Notes: generated by a model from the letters alone, not told the origin. A DNA stretch of 64,000 nucleotides from Linyphia triangularis (GCA_963978545.1 OZ021732.1:51069214-51133213), one strand, 5' to 3'; positions 1-12,419 are shown, counted from the stretch's first letter. Translations and numbers: made by a program.

Positions 1-1800
1 ATTTAATAGTAATTTCCGACTTGAAAATGTAGGTAGCATTTATTTTCGATTAGTTTGATTTCAACTGACAAATATATTTCAACATTCGAAGCATATGCGA
101 GTTATGTGAATAAACCATATGCAACTTAGCTAAATTTCAGTAATTAAGTTGTGAAGTTTTATCTTTGCCATAGAAAATACATTTATTTTTACTGATATTT
201 GTTAAGTGCAACGACGATCTTTTACAAAGTATGTCTTCTTGCAACATGAGAAAAGATGCGAAATGATAAGGACTTTTCTGGTATGCTTTTAATTCCTTGA
301 GAAATAAATTTAGCTTAACTAGAAGACTTGTTCCGATTCTGAAGTGTGCTATTTCCTATCGTAATTTATAATTTTACATAATACTTGGTTTAAAAGTTGA
401 AAAACTTTGCATAAATTTCCTATGTAAGTTCTACTTCACTGAAAAGTTATCGGTCACAAGCAATAAAAATTCCACTTTGTTTGATTAATGTTATGCATGT
501 GTTAATTATCATGTGTAATATCAGTTTTATTTGTGTCTTTCGAAAGCGAGCATTCATAAATTTAAAAGGATATTTCAAACTATTTTCAAAATATAAGTAT
601 CTTTTACAAGTTTTTTCCGGAATGAACTTTGCTCAGTTATATTAATATTGAATATTCATCTTACAAAATAAGCGTCTTGTAAAACACATTCCGTTTCAGT
701 TTTCTGAAATTTATGTATAAGTTATTTAGAAATTATGGGTGGAAGTTAAAAATCTCTGTATTAATGATATATTGTCAGAACCTCTCAAATAAAAAAAATT
801 CATGTATAATTTAGTTTGTCCAGATGATGTTCAATTTTACGTAGTAACAAACTCTACATTTTTCAAATTTATGCTAGTTTTTCACAAGAAAAAAAATATA
901 TATTCTTTAAGTTTGCCTAGCAAACTTTTTTCAGTATTTAAATTTTCTAAGTACATTCCATCACATGAGTAGTTAACTATTTCCACTAAGGAAAATATCT
1001 TATTATTTTAGTGTGTTTGATTGATGTTAGATTTTTATGTTTCTGATTGGTGATTTGCATATACTCTTTTAAAAACTTTACACAATTCGTAACATATATG
1101 TTAGAAATAATAGTATATCGCATCTGAGATTGAAAAAATTTATAACTATTATCATGTAAAGAAGGTTAAATTTTAAAAACATGTCTTTGAATACGAGTGT
1201 TACCATAAAAAAAGTTAACTAAATTACTTGTGATTTCCTTTCAGAGTATAAAAAGTTATATAGTTTACATATAATTCGCAAGTTTCTTTCAATTTATCTT
1301 AAGATGTTTTAAAAGTCTTGCAGGTGATTTTCAAAACTTGAATGCATATCTACAATGTATTTAATATCTACAATTTATTTACTATTTTACCCCAATTCAC
1401 CTTTCAAGTAAAATAAACCTTAGTCAGCATGTATTGCACGAGTTAATACGACACCTTAACGTATATTATTACAAAGTAAATTGTCTAAGTCTTTCTTGAA
1501 GTAACATAAATTTCCAACTTGCATTGATTTTCCGATTGAAAAGTAGAGGTGAAATTTTTCTTTGGAGTATCTATAACTAGTATTTATTTTAAATCTCTTA
1601 CTATTTTTCTTCTATGTAACAATTTTGTTAAGTTTTACCCGTATTGTAGCATATAATCTCACTGAGTTTGAACAATATTCAATGTTTTAGACAATAGAAA
1701 AGTTTTCAAGTAGAAATGATCTTAAATTCTCCAAGTGAATCATACTTTTTGGAAGAAAGTCCATGCGAATTCTACCTTCACTTACTAATGTGTCTTTGAA
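1..1800. other. AT-rich non-coding DNA
   Basis: No open frame, repeat unit or RNA gene that I recognise. The sequence is strongly AT-rich with short A and T runs. Confidence 0.5.
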
Positions 1801-1807
1801 ATCCACT

Positions 1808-2035
1808 TTATTCATTCCAAGTTTTCACAAACATTTCATTATGAAAAAGGAAAAGTAGGAAAACGATAATCTCGAAGACCTGCTGACACACCGCAGCATC
1901 ACCCGCTGCTTGCGCGTCGATGCTGTTGTTCTTGCTGTACAAGTCTCCCGACCTGTTTGAAAAAGTTTTAGCGTGACTCATCCTCCGGTCTAAAAATGCC
2001 GGCAAGTGGCGTATCACCTACCGCTAACCTGATTG
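1808..2035 (-). other. GC-richer pocket with a short open frame, possible exon
   Basis: This ~230-bp island is clearly richer in G+C than the AT-rich DNA on both sides. A 69-codon minus-strand frame runs 2017-1808. Its first half is polar (MSHAKTFSNRSGDLYSKNN) and its end is hydrophobic (FEIIVFLLFLF). I do not recognise a family. It could be the first exon of a gene to the left of the window, a promoter island or an old insertion. Composition is the only reason to mark it. Confidence 0.25.
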
Positions 2036-2059
2036 GCTAATTACCGTCACATGCTTATC

Positions 2060-3860
2060 ATCCCGTTTAAAGACGTGAATTTTATATGTAAAGTAAATTT
2101 TTACGCTAACGCTTAAATTCTTTACTATAGAAAGTTCAAGTATGTTATTTTTTTTCTCTTATATGTTACATTTTAAACACATGATATGAAATTTTTACGT
2201 TATGCTTATCTTAGAAATTTTTGAGTATGTTACTTTTTCTTTTATTTAACATTAACCTAAGAGTTTAATTGTATATGAGAAGTAAATTGTCACGTTAAAG
2301 TTTAAAGACATGATATTTATATGTGAAGTAAATTTTCGTGTAAAGGTTAAAATTCTTTATCTTTGAAATTTTTATTCTGTTAAATTTCCCATTATTTAAC
2401 ATTAACCTAAGAAAATAATTGTGTATGAAATTTTCGCGTATTGTTTAAATTGTTGTCGAAGAAAGTTTAAGTATGTTATTTTTTTTTTCTTCTCTAATTT
2501 AGCATTATTCTTACACATTTTAAAGATAAAAATGTTATGTGTGAAATAAATTTTCGTGTATTGTTTCAATTCCTTACCTTATAAATTTTTAATATTTCTT
2601 TTTCTCTAATTTAGCGTTATTCTTACACATTTGAAAGACATAATTTTTATGTGTGAGGTAAATTTTCGCGTATTATTTAAATTCTTTGCCTTATAAATTT
2701 TTAGAGCTTCTTTTTTATCTTATTTATCGTTGATATAAGAGTATGATTGTACATGTGAAGTTAATTTTCACGTTCAATTTTAAATTCTTTGCCTTGTAAA
2801 TTTTTAATGTTTCTTTTTTCTAAAAGTTAGAGTTGTCATTATACATTTTAAAGAGATGAATGGCAATGTTTGAATTCTTTGTCGTAGAAATTATAGGTAT
2901 GTTATACTTTCCTCCTGCATGTCAAATTTAAAGTCATGATTTTTATGTGTAAAGTAAATTTTTGCGTTAATGTTAAAGTTATTTGTCGTAGAAAGTTTAA
3001 GTATGTTACTTTTTTCTTTTATTCAGCGATATTTTAAATACATGATTTTTATACATGTAGTAAATTTTCACTCAAATGTTAAAATTATTTATCGTAGAAA
3101 TTTTAAGTATGCTAATTCTTCTTACATGTCACATTTTAATGTCGTGATTTTTATATGTGAAGTAAATTTTTACGTTAATGCTAAAGTTATTTGTCGTGCA
3201 AAGTTTAAGTATGTTAGTTTTTTTTCTTTTATTTAGCAATATTTTTACATATTTTAAAGACATGATTTTTATGTATATAGTAAATTTTCGCGTAAAGGTT
3301 GAAATTATTTGTCGTAGAAATTTTAAGTATGCTAATTCTTCTTACACGTCACATTTTAAAGTCGTGATTTTTATATGTGAAGAAAATTTTTTACGTTAAT
3401 GTCGAAGTTATTTGTCGTACAAAGTTTAAGTATGTTACTTTTTTTTCTTCTTCTATTTAGCGATATTTCTACATATTTTAAAGTCGGGATTTTTATGTGT
3501 AAAGTAAAATGTTACGTTAATGTTAAAGTTATTTGTCGTAGAAAGTTTAACTACGTTACTTTTCTCTTGCATGTCATATTTTAAAGTCGTGATTTTTATA
3601 TATGAAGGGAATTTTCGAGTAAAGGTTAAATATTTATCTTAGAAATTTTAAGTAAGTTAGTTTTTTTTCTCTTATTTAGCGATATTTTTACTCATTTTAA
3701 AGTGATTTTTATGTGAAAAGTAAATTTTTTACGTTAATGTTAAAGTTATTTATCTTAAAGAGTTTAAGTATGTTACTTTTTTCTCTTATTTAGTGATATT
3801 CGTACACATTTTTAAGACGTGATTTTTATTCGTAAAGTAAATTTTCACGTTCACTTTTTT
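2060..3860. repeat. Degenerate ~110-bp tandem array
   Basis: About 16 diverged units share three blocks in order: ATGATTTTTATGTGTGAAG, AAATTTTCGCGTTAATG and CGTAGAAAGTTTAAGTATG. The last block recurs near 2984, 3093, 3194, 3312, 3413, 3536 and 3644, a spacing of about 100-123 bp. The right-hand units are the more regular. Apparent plus-strand frames at 2970-3584 are products of the repeat and not genes. Confidence 0.8.
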
Positions 3861-3989
3861 TTTTATAAGTTTATTTTTTATAATAATAATAATAAAATCT
3901 GATAATTATTACTAAATATTATCTTTATATTTAATAAATTTCATAATTACTGAAATTGCAACAACTGTCTACGCTAAAAACCCATTCGC

Positions 3990-4365
3990 TACACTATGAC
4001 GTCACGAACAAATTATCTATCACTTTAACTGTTTCAAGCAAGATCGTTACACAACAACTCAACTCGCAAACGCGTTGAAGCGTGTTGAAACATCCCTAGT
4101 CTCGCTCCCCTCCCTTCTGACGGGTCGATAGTCAGTAGCACCCTCTACCGTGAAACCTGATTGGTCGGTGAAGTCACGTGATCACCCTTCATATATAGAC
4201 GCTACCGGTTGCCGTCTCGCCATTTCTACTTAGATACCTGAGTGTGAAAGACGTGTTTAATACTTCGTGTTTTTTTTCTCATCGCGATTTTGTTCGTACT
4301 TGTGTAGTTATTCACAGTTATTTTAGCTTCGCAGATTTCGTTTCGATTATTCGGTAAGTGAATTT
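3990..4365 (+). promoter_or_regulatory. Promoter-like leader of the left PolB element arm
   Basis: A GC-richer stretch holds TGACGTCAC (~4000), an inverted CCAAT box (ATTGG, ~4160), CACGTG (~4175), a TATA box (ATATATAG, 4191) and a good splice donor (TCG|GTAAGTG, ~4354). There is no ATG between the TATA box and the donor, as in a 5' UTR exon. Part of it (TATCACTTTAACTG, then AACAACTCAACTC near 4060) matches the ~157-bp units in the element tail. I infer this is the element's own 5' regulatory region. Promoter activity is not shown by sequence alone. Confidence 0.45.
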
Positions 4366-4482
4366 TTAAACATCTTCTCACTCCAACAAACCAAGAGAGC
4401 CTTGTCGGCCTATGACGACAAGCGGTATCTGCTGGAGGATGGTATAACTAGTTATGCGTATGGCCACTACAAAATTCCTTAA
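4366..4482 (+). pseudogene. C-terminal fragment of DNA polymerase B (left arm)
   Basis: The plus-strand frame ending at the TAA at 4480-4482 encodes about 35 residues, including KRALSAYDDKRYLLEDG and AYGHYKIP. These match the last residues of the longer PolB gene at the other end of the window (minus strand, stop at 59928) with only a few substitutions. Homology starts near 4366, just downstream of a splice donor. The rest of the polymerase is missing. This is a remnant left by an internal deletion, or a truncated insertion. Confidence 0.8.
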
Positions 4483-5340
4483 ATTTAATTCTTCTAACTT
4501 AATTTTTCGCAATTCATTAACTATAGTCATTATTTTTACTAAAATATTACATTAACTTAATTTTTATAAAAACCAAAATTAGTATATTTTCAGGATTTTG
4601 TTAGTGACCATTAAATTTAATTTTGGGAAATATACGTTCCCCCAAGTCTTCTTCAAAAAAAAACTGGACACTCTTAAATTTAATTTTTAATGTAACTCTA
4701 TTCTAGAAATAGTTTATGTCCAACATTAATCTTTTAGACTAAAACTTTAAAATTGTTAAGAGGTGAAGATATCATCTTAAAAGATATCATCGGATGGCTG
4801 ATTAGTGACCTCAAGTTTCAAAGAAATATACGTTCTGTGGAATAAGATTTTTTTTTTATTAGGGTGGAGTGAGGCGGTACCAATTCTTCCTAAAAGAGGT
4901 ATCGGGCTGGAGGTGGGTCCTCACCTTTAATAAATAATTTTTCTAAATTTATTAATTGTAATTCTAAAGTCTTAACTTATTCAAAATTAGTTAGGGAAGG
5001 GGGGTGGGTAGATGAGTTACCATGAAGGCAACGTCCGATAGTCGATATTTTAACAATTGTTTGGTAAAATATTGAAATGTCACGTGTAGCTCGGGGTTAG
5101 GGTTCTTTAGACCCTTAGCAAATGGCCTTCCTTTTATTAACTTTTCAAATTTAACATTTTTTTTTTTGTGTAACTTTGTTGCAGGTATTTTAACTTGATT
5201 AAAGGATATGTAAGTAACTCGCTAGAAAACCAAACAGTCAATCAGGAGTTAACTTTTGGTCACATGTTTAAAACTTATCAGTCACAAGCGAGCATTTAGC
5301 TGACCGATCAGAACTCGTTGCCAACACCTGAAAACTAAAT
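4483..5340 (+). repeat. Left PolB-element arm, 3' non-coding part (inverted copy of ~59050-59927)
   Basis: Read as its reverse complement, this stretch follows 59050-59927 almost letter by letter. Examples are CTAACCCCGAGCTACACGTG, GGTGAGGACCCACCTCCAGC and the CATCCGATGATATC block. No gene is visible. Poly-A/T tracts differ in length between the two copies, as expected for old homopolymers. Confidence 0.85.
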
Positions 5341-5379
5341 TTGGTATATATCCAATGTTATCACCACTTAAAACGTAAA

Positions 5380-5905
5380 TCTTAACATAGAATGACGTCA
5401 TACCCACTGTGACGTCATTAGTAAAAATACCTATCACTCTACCTTATTCGTTTAGAAGCAGCCCTAGAACAACTCAACTCCGTCTGAAAGGTAAATCGAC
5501 ACTAAAAAGTGTTGCCAACGCTCAAAACTTTGATATAAAACAAATTATGACGTCATACCTACTGTGACGTCACTCAATAAAAGCCTATCACTCTAACTTA
5601 TTCGTTTAGAAGCAGTCCTAGAACAACTCAGCTCCATCTTAAATGTAAATCGAAACAAAAAAAAACTAAAGTGTTGCCACCGCTCAAAACTTTGATATAA
5701 AACAAATTATGACGTCATATCTACTGTGACGTCACGCAATAAAAGCCTATTACTCTAACTTATTCACTTAGAAGCAGTCCTAGAACAACTCAACCCCGTC
5801 TGAAAGATAAACCGAAACTAAAAAAGTGTTGCCATCGCTCTAAACTTTAATATAAAACACATTATGACGTCATACCTACTGTGACGTCATACACAAACAG
5901 CTTAT
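5380..5905 (+). repeat. Tandem ~157-bp units with paired TGACGTCA palindromes (left arm)
   Basis: Three and a half units each contain ATGACGTCATA...TGTGACGTCA, CTATCACTCTAACTTATTC, AGAACAACTCAACTC and GTGTTGCCA blocks. TGACGTCA occurs near 5395, 5410, 5547, 5567, 5709, 5728, 5867 and 5882. TGACGTCA is the consensus palindrome for CREB/ATF-type bZIP proteins. The same unit is repeated more often in the right arm at 57700-59000, in the opposite orientation. Confidence 0.85.
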
Positions 5906-5934
5906 AATGAAACTAAAACAGCAACAGGAGGGAA

Positions 5935-6110
5935 ACAACTCCACTTCCGGTCACGTGATTTCCGGTCACGTGATTTCCGGTGACGTCATATCCGGTGATA
6001 TCACTTCCTGTGACGTCATATCCGGTCACGCCATATATCCGGTCACGCCCCCATACCATACCATACCGCATACCGCCATGGCTCAGGATCGGCATTTTCT
6101 AACTACTGAT
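5935..6110 (+). repeat. Inner end of the left arm: short CCGGTCACGTGATTT-type repeats
   Basis: Tandem 14-16-bp motifs alternate CCGGTCACGTGATTT, CCGGTGACGTCATAT and CCGGTGATATCACTT. They are followed by CCATACCATACCATACCGCA and GCCATGG. Homology to the right arm stops near 6110, close to TTTCTAACTACTGA, which gives the inner boundary. Short frames read through these repeats on both strands and are not genes. Confidence 0.75.
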
Positions 6111-7595
6111 ATGTAACACTTTTTAACACAAAATCTGGTTAACCTGGTTTCAAAACGTCTTAGATCATAAACAATTAAACTGTTTTACATTTCAAAAAAT
6201 ATTTTCTTCTGTAAAATACTAATACAAAAATTTAAAAAGCTTCCGAATATTACCAGAACTCATTGAACACAAAAGCAAATTAATTTAATGACTTGTCTAC
6301 AAAAATCATTGAATAGTTGGTAAACACATAAATGTTTATTTTAGAACAATTAATTTAAACTTATTGAAACTCATTTTAATAATAGAATGAATAATATATT
6401 ACTTACTGTGCTATGTGTGAGTTCTCCATTTTCTTGGAGAATTTAAAATTCTCACCAATGCACTGGACAAAATTTGACGAACATGACATCTGTTTGGTGA
6501 AAAATAATGCCGTCAAAATGACAATATAACTCACGCTGAAAATTTGCGCCTTTTTCTCGTAGCATGGAGACTGGATTCTTTTTATTTTATTTATCACTTC
6601 CAGGAAAATACTTTCTTTTTCGTTATTTTTTATGAAAAATAAGGCCTTGAGATCTATTTTTAGAATTCATGCCTTGATGTTTTATTATTTTTTCATTATT
6701 TAGGAATAGATAAAATGTTACACTTAGGCACTTTTATGCTTCCGTTTTCTCTTTTTACGAAACATGTTTGAATGCTGTGTATGATCAAAAAAGAAAAGTA
6801 GGAGTGTTAATAATTTAACCTGTAAAAAACAAACTTTTTAATCAAATCCCTTATAAGAATTATCAATTTATTAACAATAAAAGTATTTTTTTTTTAAATG
6901 ATTTATTAAAATGCTTTCGAAACTCCGCGTCGATAAAAAAAAAAAAAAAAAAAAACTTAATATGGGATTTATCCCCGAACAATTATTTATCTTAATTGAA
7001 AAAATACTGGCAACAAGACTTCATCCAGTGGTAAATTCCTAGTTCACGTTTATGGGTTGGCGCACTTTTGAAAAGTTGGCGACAAAGCCAGAATGTCGCC
7101 AATTCGGAATTCCAATATGAAAAATTGAGAAACGAACCAGCTCCATGATTTGTAGTATAGGAAGGTTGAAGCCAAAGCGCGTCAATAAAAAAAATGGGAT
7201 TGCCAAATTTAGAACTGTATCGCCTACAAAACAGCGCCAAATCGGCTTGGCGATATTTTAACGTCAACTAGGAATAGACCCAATGTATTGTCATGGGCTT
7301 TAAGCTAATTGGCCAAGTTTCAGGACGATAGGATGATGGGAAGGGGGTTAATTAAGCATCCGCAGATTTGTACGCCAGGCTCAAACGCACACTCAAACAA
7401 AAGTGAAGTTAATATAAGGGATTTAAAAATATATAGTAAAATATATTGTTAAAAATATATAGTCACATATTTAGTCAGTGCATTTAAATTGAGATTTGGA
7501 TAGGATGTAATTTACTGTTTTCGTTTTTATTTTTAAAAAATCGATATGTTTTGCGATAAATAGGAATTCTTGTGCTCAATAGGAATTCTTGTGTC
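6111..7595. other. AT-rich non-coding DNA
   Basis: Nothing recognised. A 19-A run lies near 6937-6955. The somewhat GC-richer part 6960-7280 has a 91-codon minus-strand frame with no family resemblance. Confidence 0.4.
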
Positions 7596-7599
7596 AACT

Positions 7600-7800
7600 T
7601 TTTATCGCATAATTTTTTTGCATTTCTTCACGTTTCAGAACATTCTGAATCAAAAAAGTGTTCTAGAAAAAAAGTTTGTGGGTCCGTGTGTTGTCTGTGG
7701 TCAGCATTACTTTCAAACGGATTGACCTACTTTGGCCATTACACCTGGCGTTACGGTTTTTGTCAAAATCGTGCTTGCGCTGTCATTTTTACAGCCAAAA
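7600..7800 (-). repeat. Fragment of the dispersed AT-rich repeat family (copy 6)
   Basis: Blocks such as CACGTTTCAGAACATTCTGA, GTTCTAGAAAAAAAGT and GTTTTTGTCAAAATCGTGC match, in the same order, the minus-strand copies near 27180-27330 and 35460-35590. Both ends are missing. Confidence 0.55.
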
Positions 7801-7839
7801 TAATTGCTAAATTAAATGAAGGAAACAGTGGGAATTGAA

Positions 7840-8695
7840 AGTTGTTCAAAGTTCAACACCCCCAGTTTTTTTAAACTCAGCACGATTCAAAATGTGTAAA
7901 AATGAAAAAAAAATCTGTTTTTAGCTGAAGAAATACTAAATTATTCTCTTAAAGAAAACGTTTCAATCGTTAATTATTTCAATTTTTAATTAACTTTTTG
8001 CTAATTAATTTTCATTAGGAATCGCAATGAACCTTTAAAGTTAATGATAATCAACCTCAAAAACAAAAGTAAACGATTTCTAAACAATTCAACATCTTGC
8101 AGCCCCCTGTAAAAATTCCTGCGGACTCCTAAAGAACAATAAATATATTTGGCAAGAGATATATCCCAAACGTAACCCTTGTCCTTAATACACATCTTCC
8201 GAAGTTTATTAGGTTACAAATTTAAAAAAATTCTTACCTTCATTGGTTTCAGTCTCGTTAACTAGCCAAGATGATAAAAGGTTGGGATATTTTTGCAGTT
8301 TCTTTTGCTTTTCTGCGATTCTGCGCCCCAGATAATTTCTTCGACATATTTCAATTTACGAAAATTTCAACAGCATTAAATTGTTGTAATGCTAAATTTT
8401 ATCTAACTACATTGCGACTATATTACCAATGCGATTTTAAATTAGCATTTCTGGCAGCCTGCCATGTAGCACAAACCTATTCTTCATCAGGGGGTAGGGA
8501 GAATTCGTTGTCATTCTTTTGTAAAAGGATAGATTATTACTTTCTTTGTACAGAAATGTATTTTTTTTTTTTTTCTAGTGGATTTTTTCTTCTTTTGGAT
8601 ATCTTAAAGATCATCCAGAATTTTAAGAAAAAATGAAAATTTATTTATGAAAAATTATCCTTTCGTCCAAATATTAAAATTTATACAACAAATAG
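7840..8695. other. AT-rich non-coding DNA
   Basis: Nothing recognised. A 121-codon plus-strand frame at 8271-8636 has low-complexity Phe/Leu/Lys composition and no motif I know. I do not call it a gene. Confidence 0.4.
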
Positions 8696-8704
8696 TGCTT
8701 TGTT

Positions 8705-8776
8705 GGCTTTTCGGCGCCCCCTCTGGTTAGCGCCCGGGGCAGCTGCCCCGCCTGCCCCCCCCTAGTTCCGGCACTG
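8705..8776. mobile_element. Solitary hAT-type transposon end
   Basis: The G/C-rich block ends with TAGTTCCGGCACTG. Its reverse complement begins CAGTGCCGGAACTA, the style of hAT terminal repeats (CAGTGCCGG...). Upstream is the self-complementary GCCCGGGGCAGCTGCCCCGC. No partner end is seen, so only a remnant remains. Confidence 0.45.
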
Positions 8777-10765
8777 CCCCCATATATCGGCAAAGTTTCT
8801 TTTACTTCATATATTGAAAATGCATTCCCAAAATCATGCCACATGTAAACTAGAAGGCGATATCAAATTTATTCCAACAAAATAATCTTTGGAAGAGTAT
8901 TGAAAGGTTTATTATAATACTATCTAAAATTCTTAATGTTTCCCTTGCTCAAATAGCTGTGGCCCGACATTGTCCGGTACAACCAAGTTCAGTCTATTGC
9001 AAATTGTGAGTATCCTTTCACTCATACCTTGATTTCTGACGCAGTTTGTCCTTTGTGTTGCCCTTGCGCCTAATAAATCTGACAAACAACTAACCAACCT
9101 ATCCTGTATTTCACCACTTTTTACTCTAAACATCGGGAAAAAATTGTCTTTCAGATAAACTAAGATTTTTTAGTCTAAATACCTTTAAAAATATTTCAAA
9201 TTGGATCAATAAATCTCAAATTAGGATCATAACCATTACATGTGGGTAAGGGAAATGGGGGTGGGTTTTAGGAAATCTCATGCTGACAGTGACGTTTCTC
9301 TTGCTTTGAAGATCAAATGTGCAATTTCTTCTTTCTCAAGATCGGAATAACACTGTAGATTTGAATACCTCCTCCCTCCCCCTCACCTTTCCTAAAAAAA
9401 AACAAAAAAACACAGGTACTATTCCTTATTGTTGTGTGTATGACATGCTTTTTTATAGATCTGAATATTTTTTCACTAAATTCGAAGTTCAATTAGTTGC
9501 GAATAATTTACCTTTCGGCATATAAATATTATAGTTTGGTTTAATGCTAAAGTAATCCATTTCATTTTAATTCCGCATAGGAAAAAAAAAAAAAAAACTA
9601 GCATTTTCAAGTACCACATTAGTGAAAAATCACAAAAAAATCATTTAATTAAATCCAGCAATTTTAGCAAAAATATATACTCGAAGTAACTACTTTTATG
9701 AAATAGGTTCCTGGATTGAAATGTTACAAAAAAATTAAGTTTTATTATTAACACACTTTTCAAGAAAAATCTTTTATTTTTTAGTTAGGAAAATGTGTTA
9801 AAAAGTATTTAAAAATTAAATAATTAACAAAACGTTTATAATAATTATTGTCTTTTGCAATGCAATTATAGTGTCCATGAGCGCCTACATGATTATTTGC
9901 AGGTAGGTGTAAGGCGACAAAAAGGGTTTTGTTTAATCCTTGATTTTTAAAAGACGGGAATTGGATTTCCTAATTGGATGTTAGTTAATAATTGTGCATT
10001 AATGTTCTGTTCAAATTGATAGATTAATATCTATATATTTTTTTCTTGTAAATTTTCTCACTTTTTTTTCAAACGTTACTTTATTTTTAGAAAGACAGAG
10101 GGGAGGGAGGACAAGTGCATGTTTCTTATGTCCCTGGCATAGTATCTATTATAAAAATTGCAGTGCTTCGCGTAGGGAATTTTCTGAGATAGCAATAGTC
10201 AGCCAGAATTTTAAAAAGATTTTTTTCAGAAATTGTTTTTTGATCAACCTATATACAATTCTTTGTTAAAAAGTCACCTGTTTGATCAATTATTTTCATT
10301 TATTTAATTCCTTGTTAAAGTCCAACCACTTTCACATGTTTAATTAATTTTTTTCGAAACTGCAATTTCAAAATTTCAAAAAAAAAAAGTTGTATCGAAA
10401 TGAAGCACTCGTACTACAGAGGTTACTGAATTGGTTTGAAATTGTGGGGGAAAATTCTATCTATCTGCAAAGTATAAATGTCCCCTCCCCCCTCCCCAAT
10501 AAAAACGCTTCCAAAAATAATCTCCTTTGTTCGGAGAAGGGGTAATTTACTAAAAAGAACAGAAAAATTAAATGAATTTGAAGGAACTTTAACTATAATG
10601 TGATGGGAATTTACTTAAAATTTGACATTAATTAAGTATTAATAAAATGCCATAAAATATTAAAAATTGTTTAGACGGTAATTTAAAAGTGATTAAAACT
10701 AATTGCACATTGAATAAAATAATAACAATTAAATAAAAAATGCATTAACAATTAGTTTTACCTTA
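8777..10765. other. AT-rich non-coding DNA
   Basis: Nothing recognised beyond homopolymer runs (e.g. the poly-A near 9582-9597). A 66-codon minus-strand frame at 8933-9133 has no family resemblance. Confidence 0.4.
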
Positions 10766-10769
10766 ATTA

Positions 10770-10850
10770 ACAATTAATTATGTATTAATAATTAATTATG
10801 TATTAATAATTAATTATGTATTAATAATTAATTATGTATTAATTATTCTT
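10770..10850. repeat. 18-bp AT tandem repeat
   Basis: Four consecutive copies of AATAATTAATTATGTATT. The unit holds the palindrome TAATTAATTA. Confidence 0.9.
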
Positions 10851-10969
10851 ATGTTAATTAAAAATTATTTATACGTTAATTTTACATTAATAAAAATTAG
10901 TTAACAATTTAGTAACACCTTAATTTATATTTTCTACATTTACACCGGACATGTCTTGATTTCAGTCGG

Positions 10970-11022
10970 CAAAAGGGTGTCTTCGCCCCCCCCCCCAACC
11001 AAAATTCTTAGCGACGGCCCTG
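10970..11022. mobile_element. Solitary hAT-type transposon end
   Basis: CTTCGCCCCCC...AATTCTTAGCGACGGCCCTG reads on the other strand as CAGGGCCGTCGCTAAGAATT, a typical hAT-like terminal sequence with a poly-G stretch inside. No matching opposite end is found. Confidence 0.4.
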
Positions 11023-12385
11023 GATCTCCTTAATAATCACAAGTATCCCCTCTTCAACTTTAAGTAATATTCAGAAATGGTTATTTTTCTTTACACATTA
11101 AATTAAAATGTTAATAAATAGAATACCAAATGACACTATAACGATTCAACCCGCTAATAACATAAAATATTTCTAAAATTCAGAAACAAATCCCTAACAA
11201 TTCAGGACAATCCATAAGAGTTTGCATATCTCTGTATTTTCTCACTAGCCAATTTAACAACATGGCTTTTTTAACCTAAATTTTTTTTTTTTAAGAATTC
11301 TTGTATAAGAAGGGCAAAAAAAAAAAAAAAAGAAGGGGGGGGGGGGACAGAAAAAAAGGGGGGGGGGGAAACAGTTAGTGTCCAATTAAAAATAAAAATC
11401 GGGGCTTCAAATCAGACACTATAATTAACTACACACATGTAAGCAATTTGGTTTGTACTCTTAGTGTTAATAAAATTCAGTTGTTTCGTGGGTTAGACAC
11501 AGCTGAATTACACCAAATAATATTTTATTTTAATCCTTTCTTTAAAAGTTATAGGACCACAATAGTTTCATTTATAAAAATCTTGTTTTATTCATAAAGT
11601 TCTTGTTTTATGGAAATAATGATGATAAAGAGTTGAAAACAACAGGATAATGACTGATTTTTTTAAAAACTTATTCTGTAATTACTATATGTAAAACTAT
11701 AATTTAAAAATTCCCATTTCAAAATATCAATTCGGCATACAAACTCATTTTACACATTGGTTTGTTGGCAATAAGTTAACTCGTGCAAATGCTTGTCTAA
11801 ACGGTATTTCTTTGTGCACTTTTCTATCAGGTAGATTCTCAAAGTATTAAAATATTATTGCAATAAAAATTTCGAATATATTTTTTCAATATTTTAAAAT
11901 TACTTATTAATTACTTACCATGTTCTTATACAAGTGAGTAGCAACGATTACGAATTGTAAAGCGAGAGTTGCCATGGAGACTCTGGTGTAGTTTTAAAAA
12001 GAATATCTGTAATTCTAAAAATAATAATATCTGTTCGTATTCGAAAGATTGGTTGATGTTTGTCAAAATTAATGTGTTCGTCGTAATACTGTGGAATTCT
12101 TTATTAATAGTTATCCATAACTACGAAACTTCGAACCTGATCTGCTTGATGGTTTTAATTCAACAAGGTCAAGGAGGGAGAGGGTTAGGCCGCCATTGAG
12201 AACGGTCGGAAAAGAACAGCTCCCCCATTAGAAGTTCTTCATAAATTTGAAATAAATATTGTTAAGTTTTTAAATGACGGCAGTTAGAGTTACAGGAAGA
12301 ACGAATAAAACTTGATAAATAAAAATAATATACAATCATGATACTTAAAAAATCGAATAAATTTTTTTCACTTTTAATCATTTCG
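11023..12385. other. AT-rich non-coding DNA with homopolymer blocks
   Basis: No gene recognised. Between 11318 and 11370, A-runs alternate with G-runs of about 10. Confidence 0.4.
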
Positions 12386-12419
12386 GGGGTGGGGGGCCCC
12401 TCCCTGTCTACGCCGCTGC
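12385..12419. mobile_element. Solitary hAT-type transposon end
   Basis: GGGGCCCCTCCCTGTCTACGCCGCTG reads on the other strand as CAGCGGCGTAGACAGGGAGG, a hAT-style end. No partner end is seen nearby. Confidence 0.35.

Noticed and set aside
2970..3584. Three consecutive plus-strand frames encoding similar short proteins
   Set aside because: Their similarity comes from the ~110-bp tandem DNA repeat. They are AT-driven and lack any domain or good start context.
8271..8636. 121-residue plus-strand protein
   Set aside because: Phe/Leu/Lys-rich low-complexity translation of AT-rich DNA with no motif, splice context or conservation signal.
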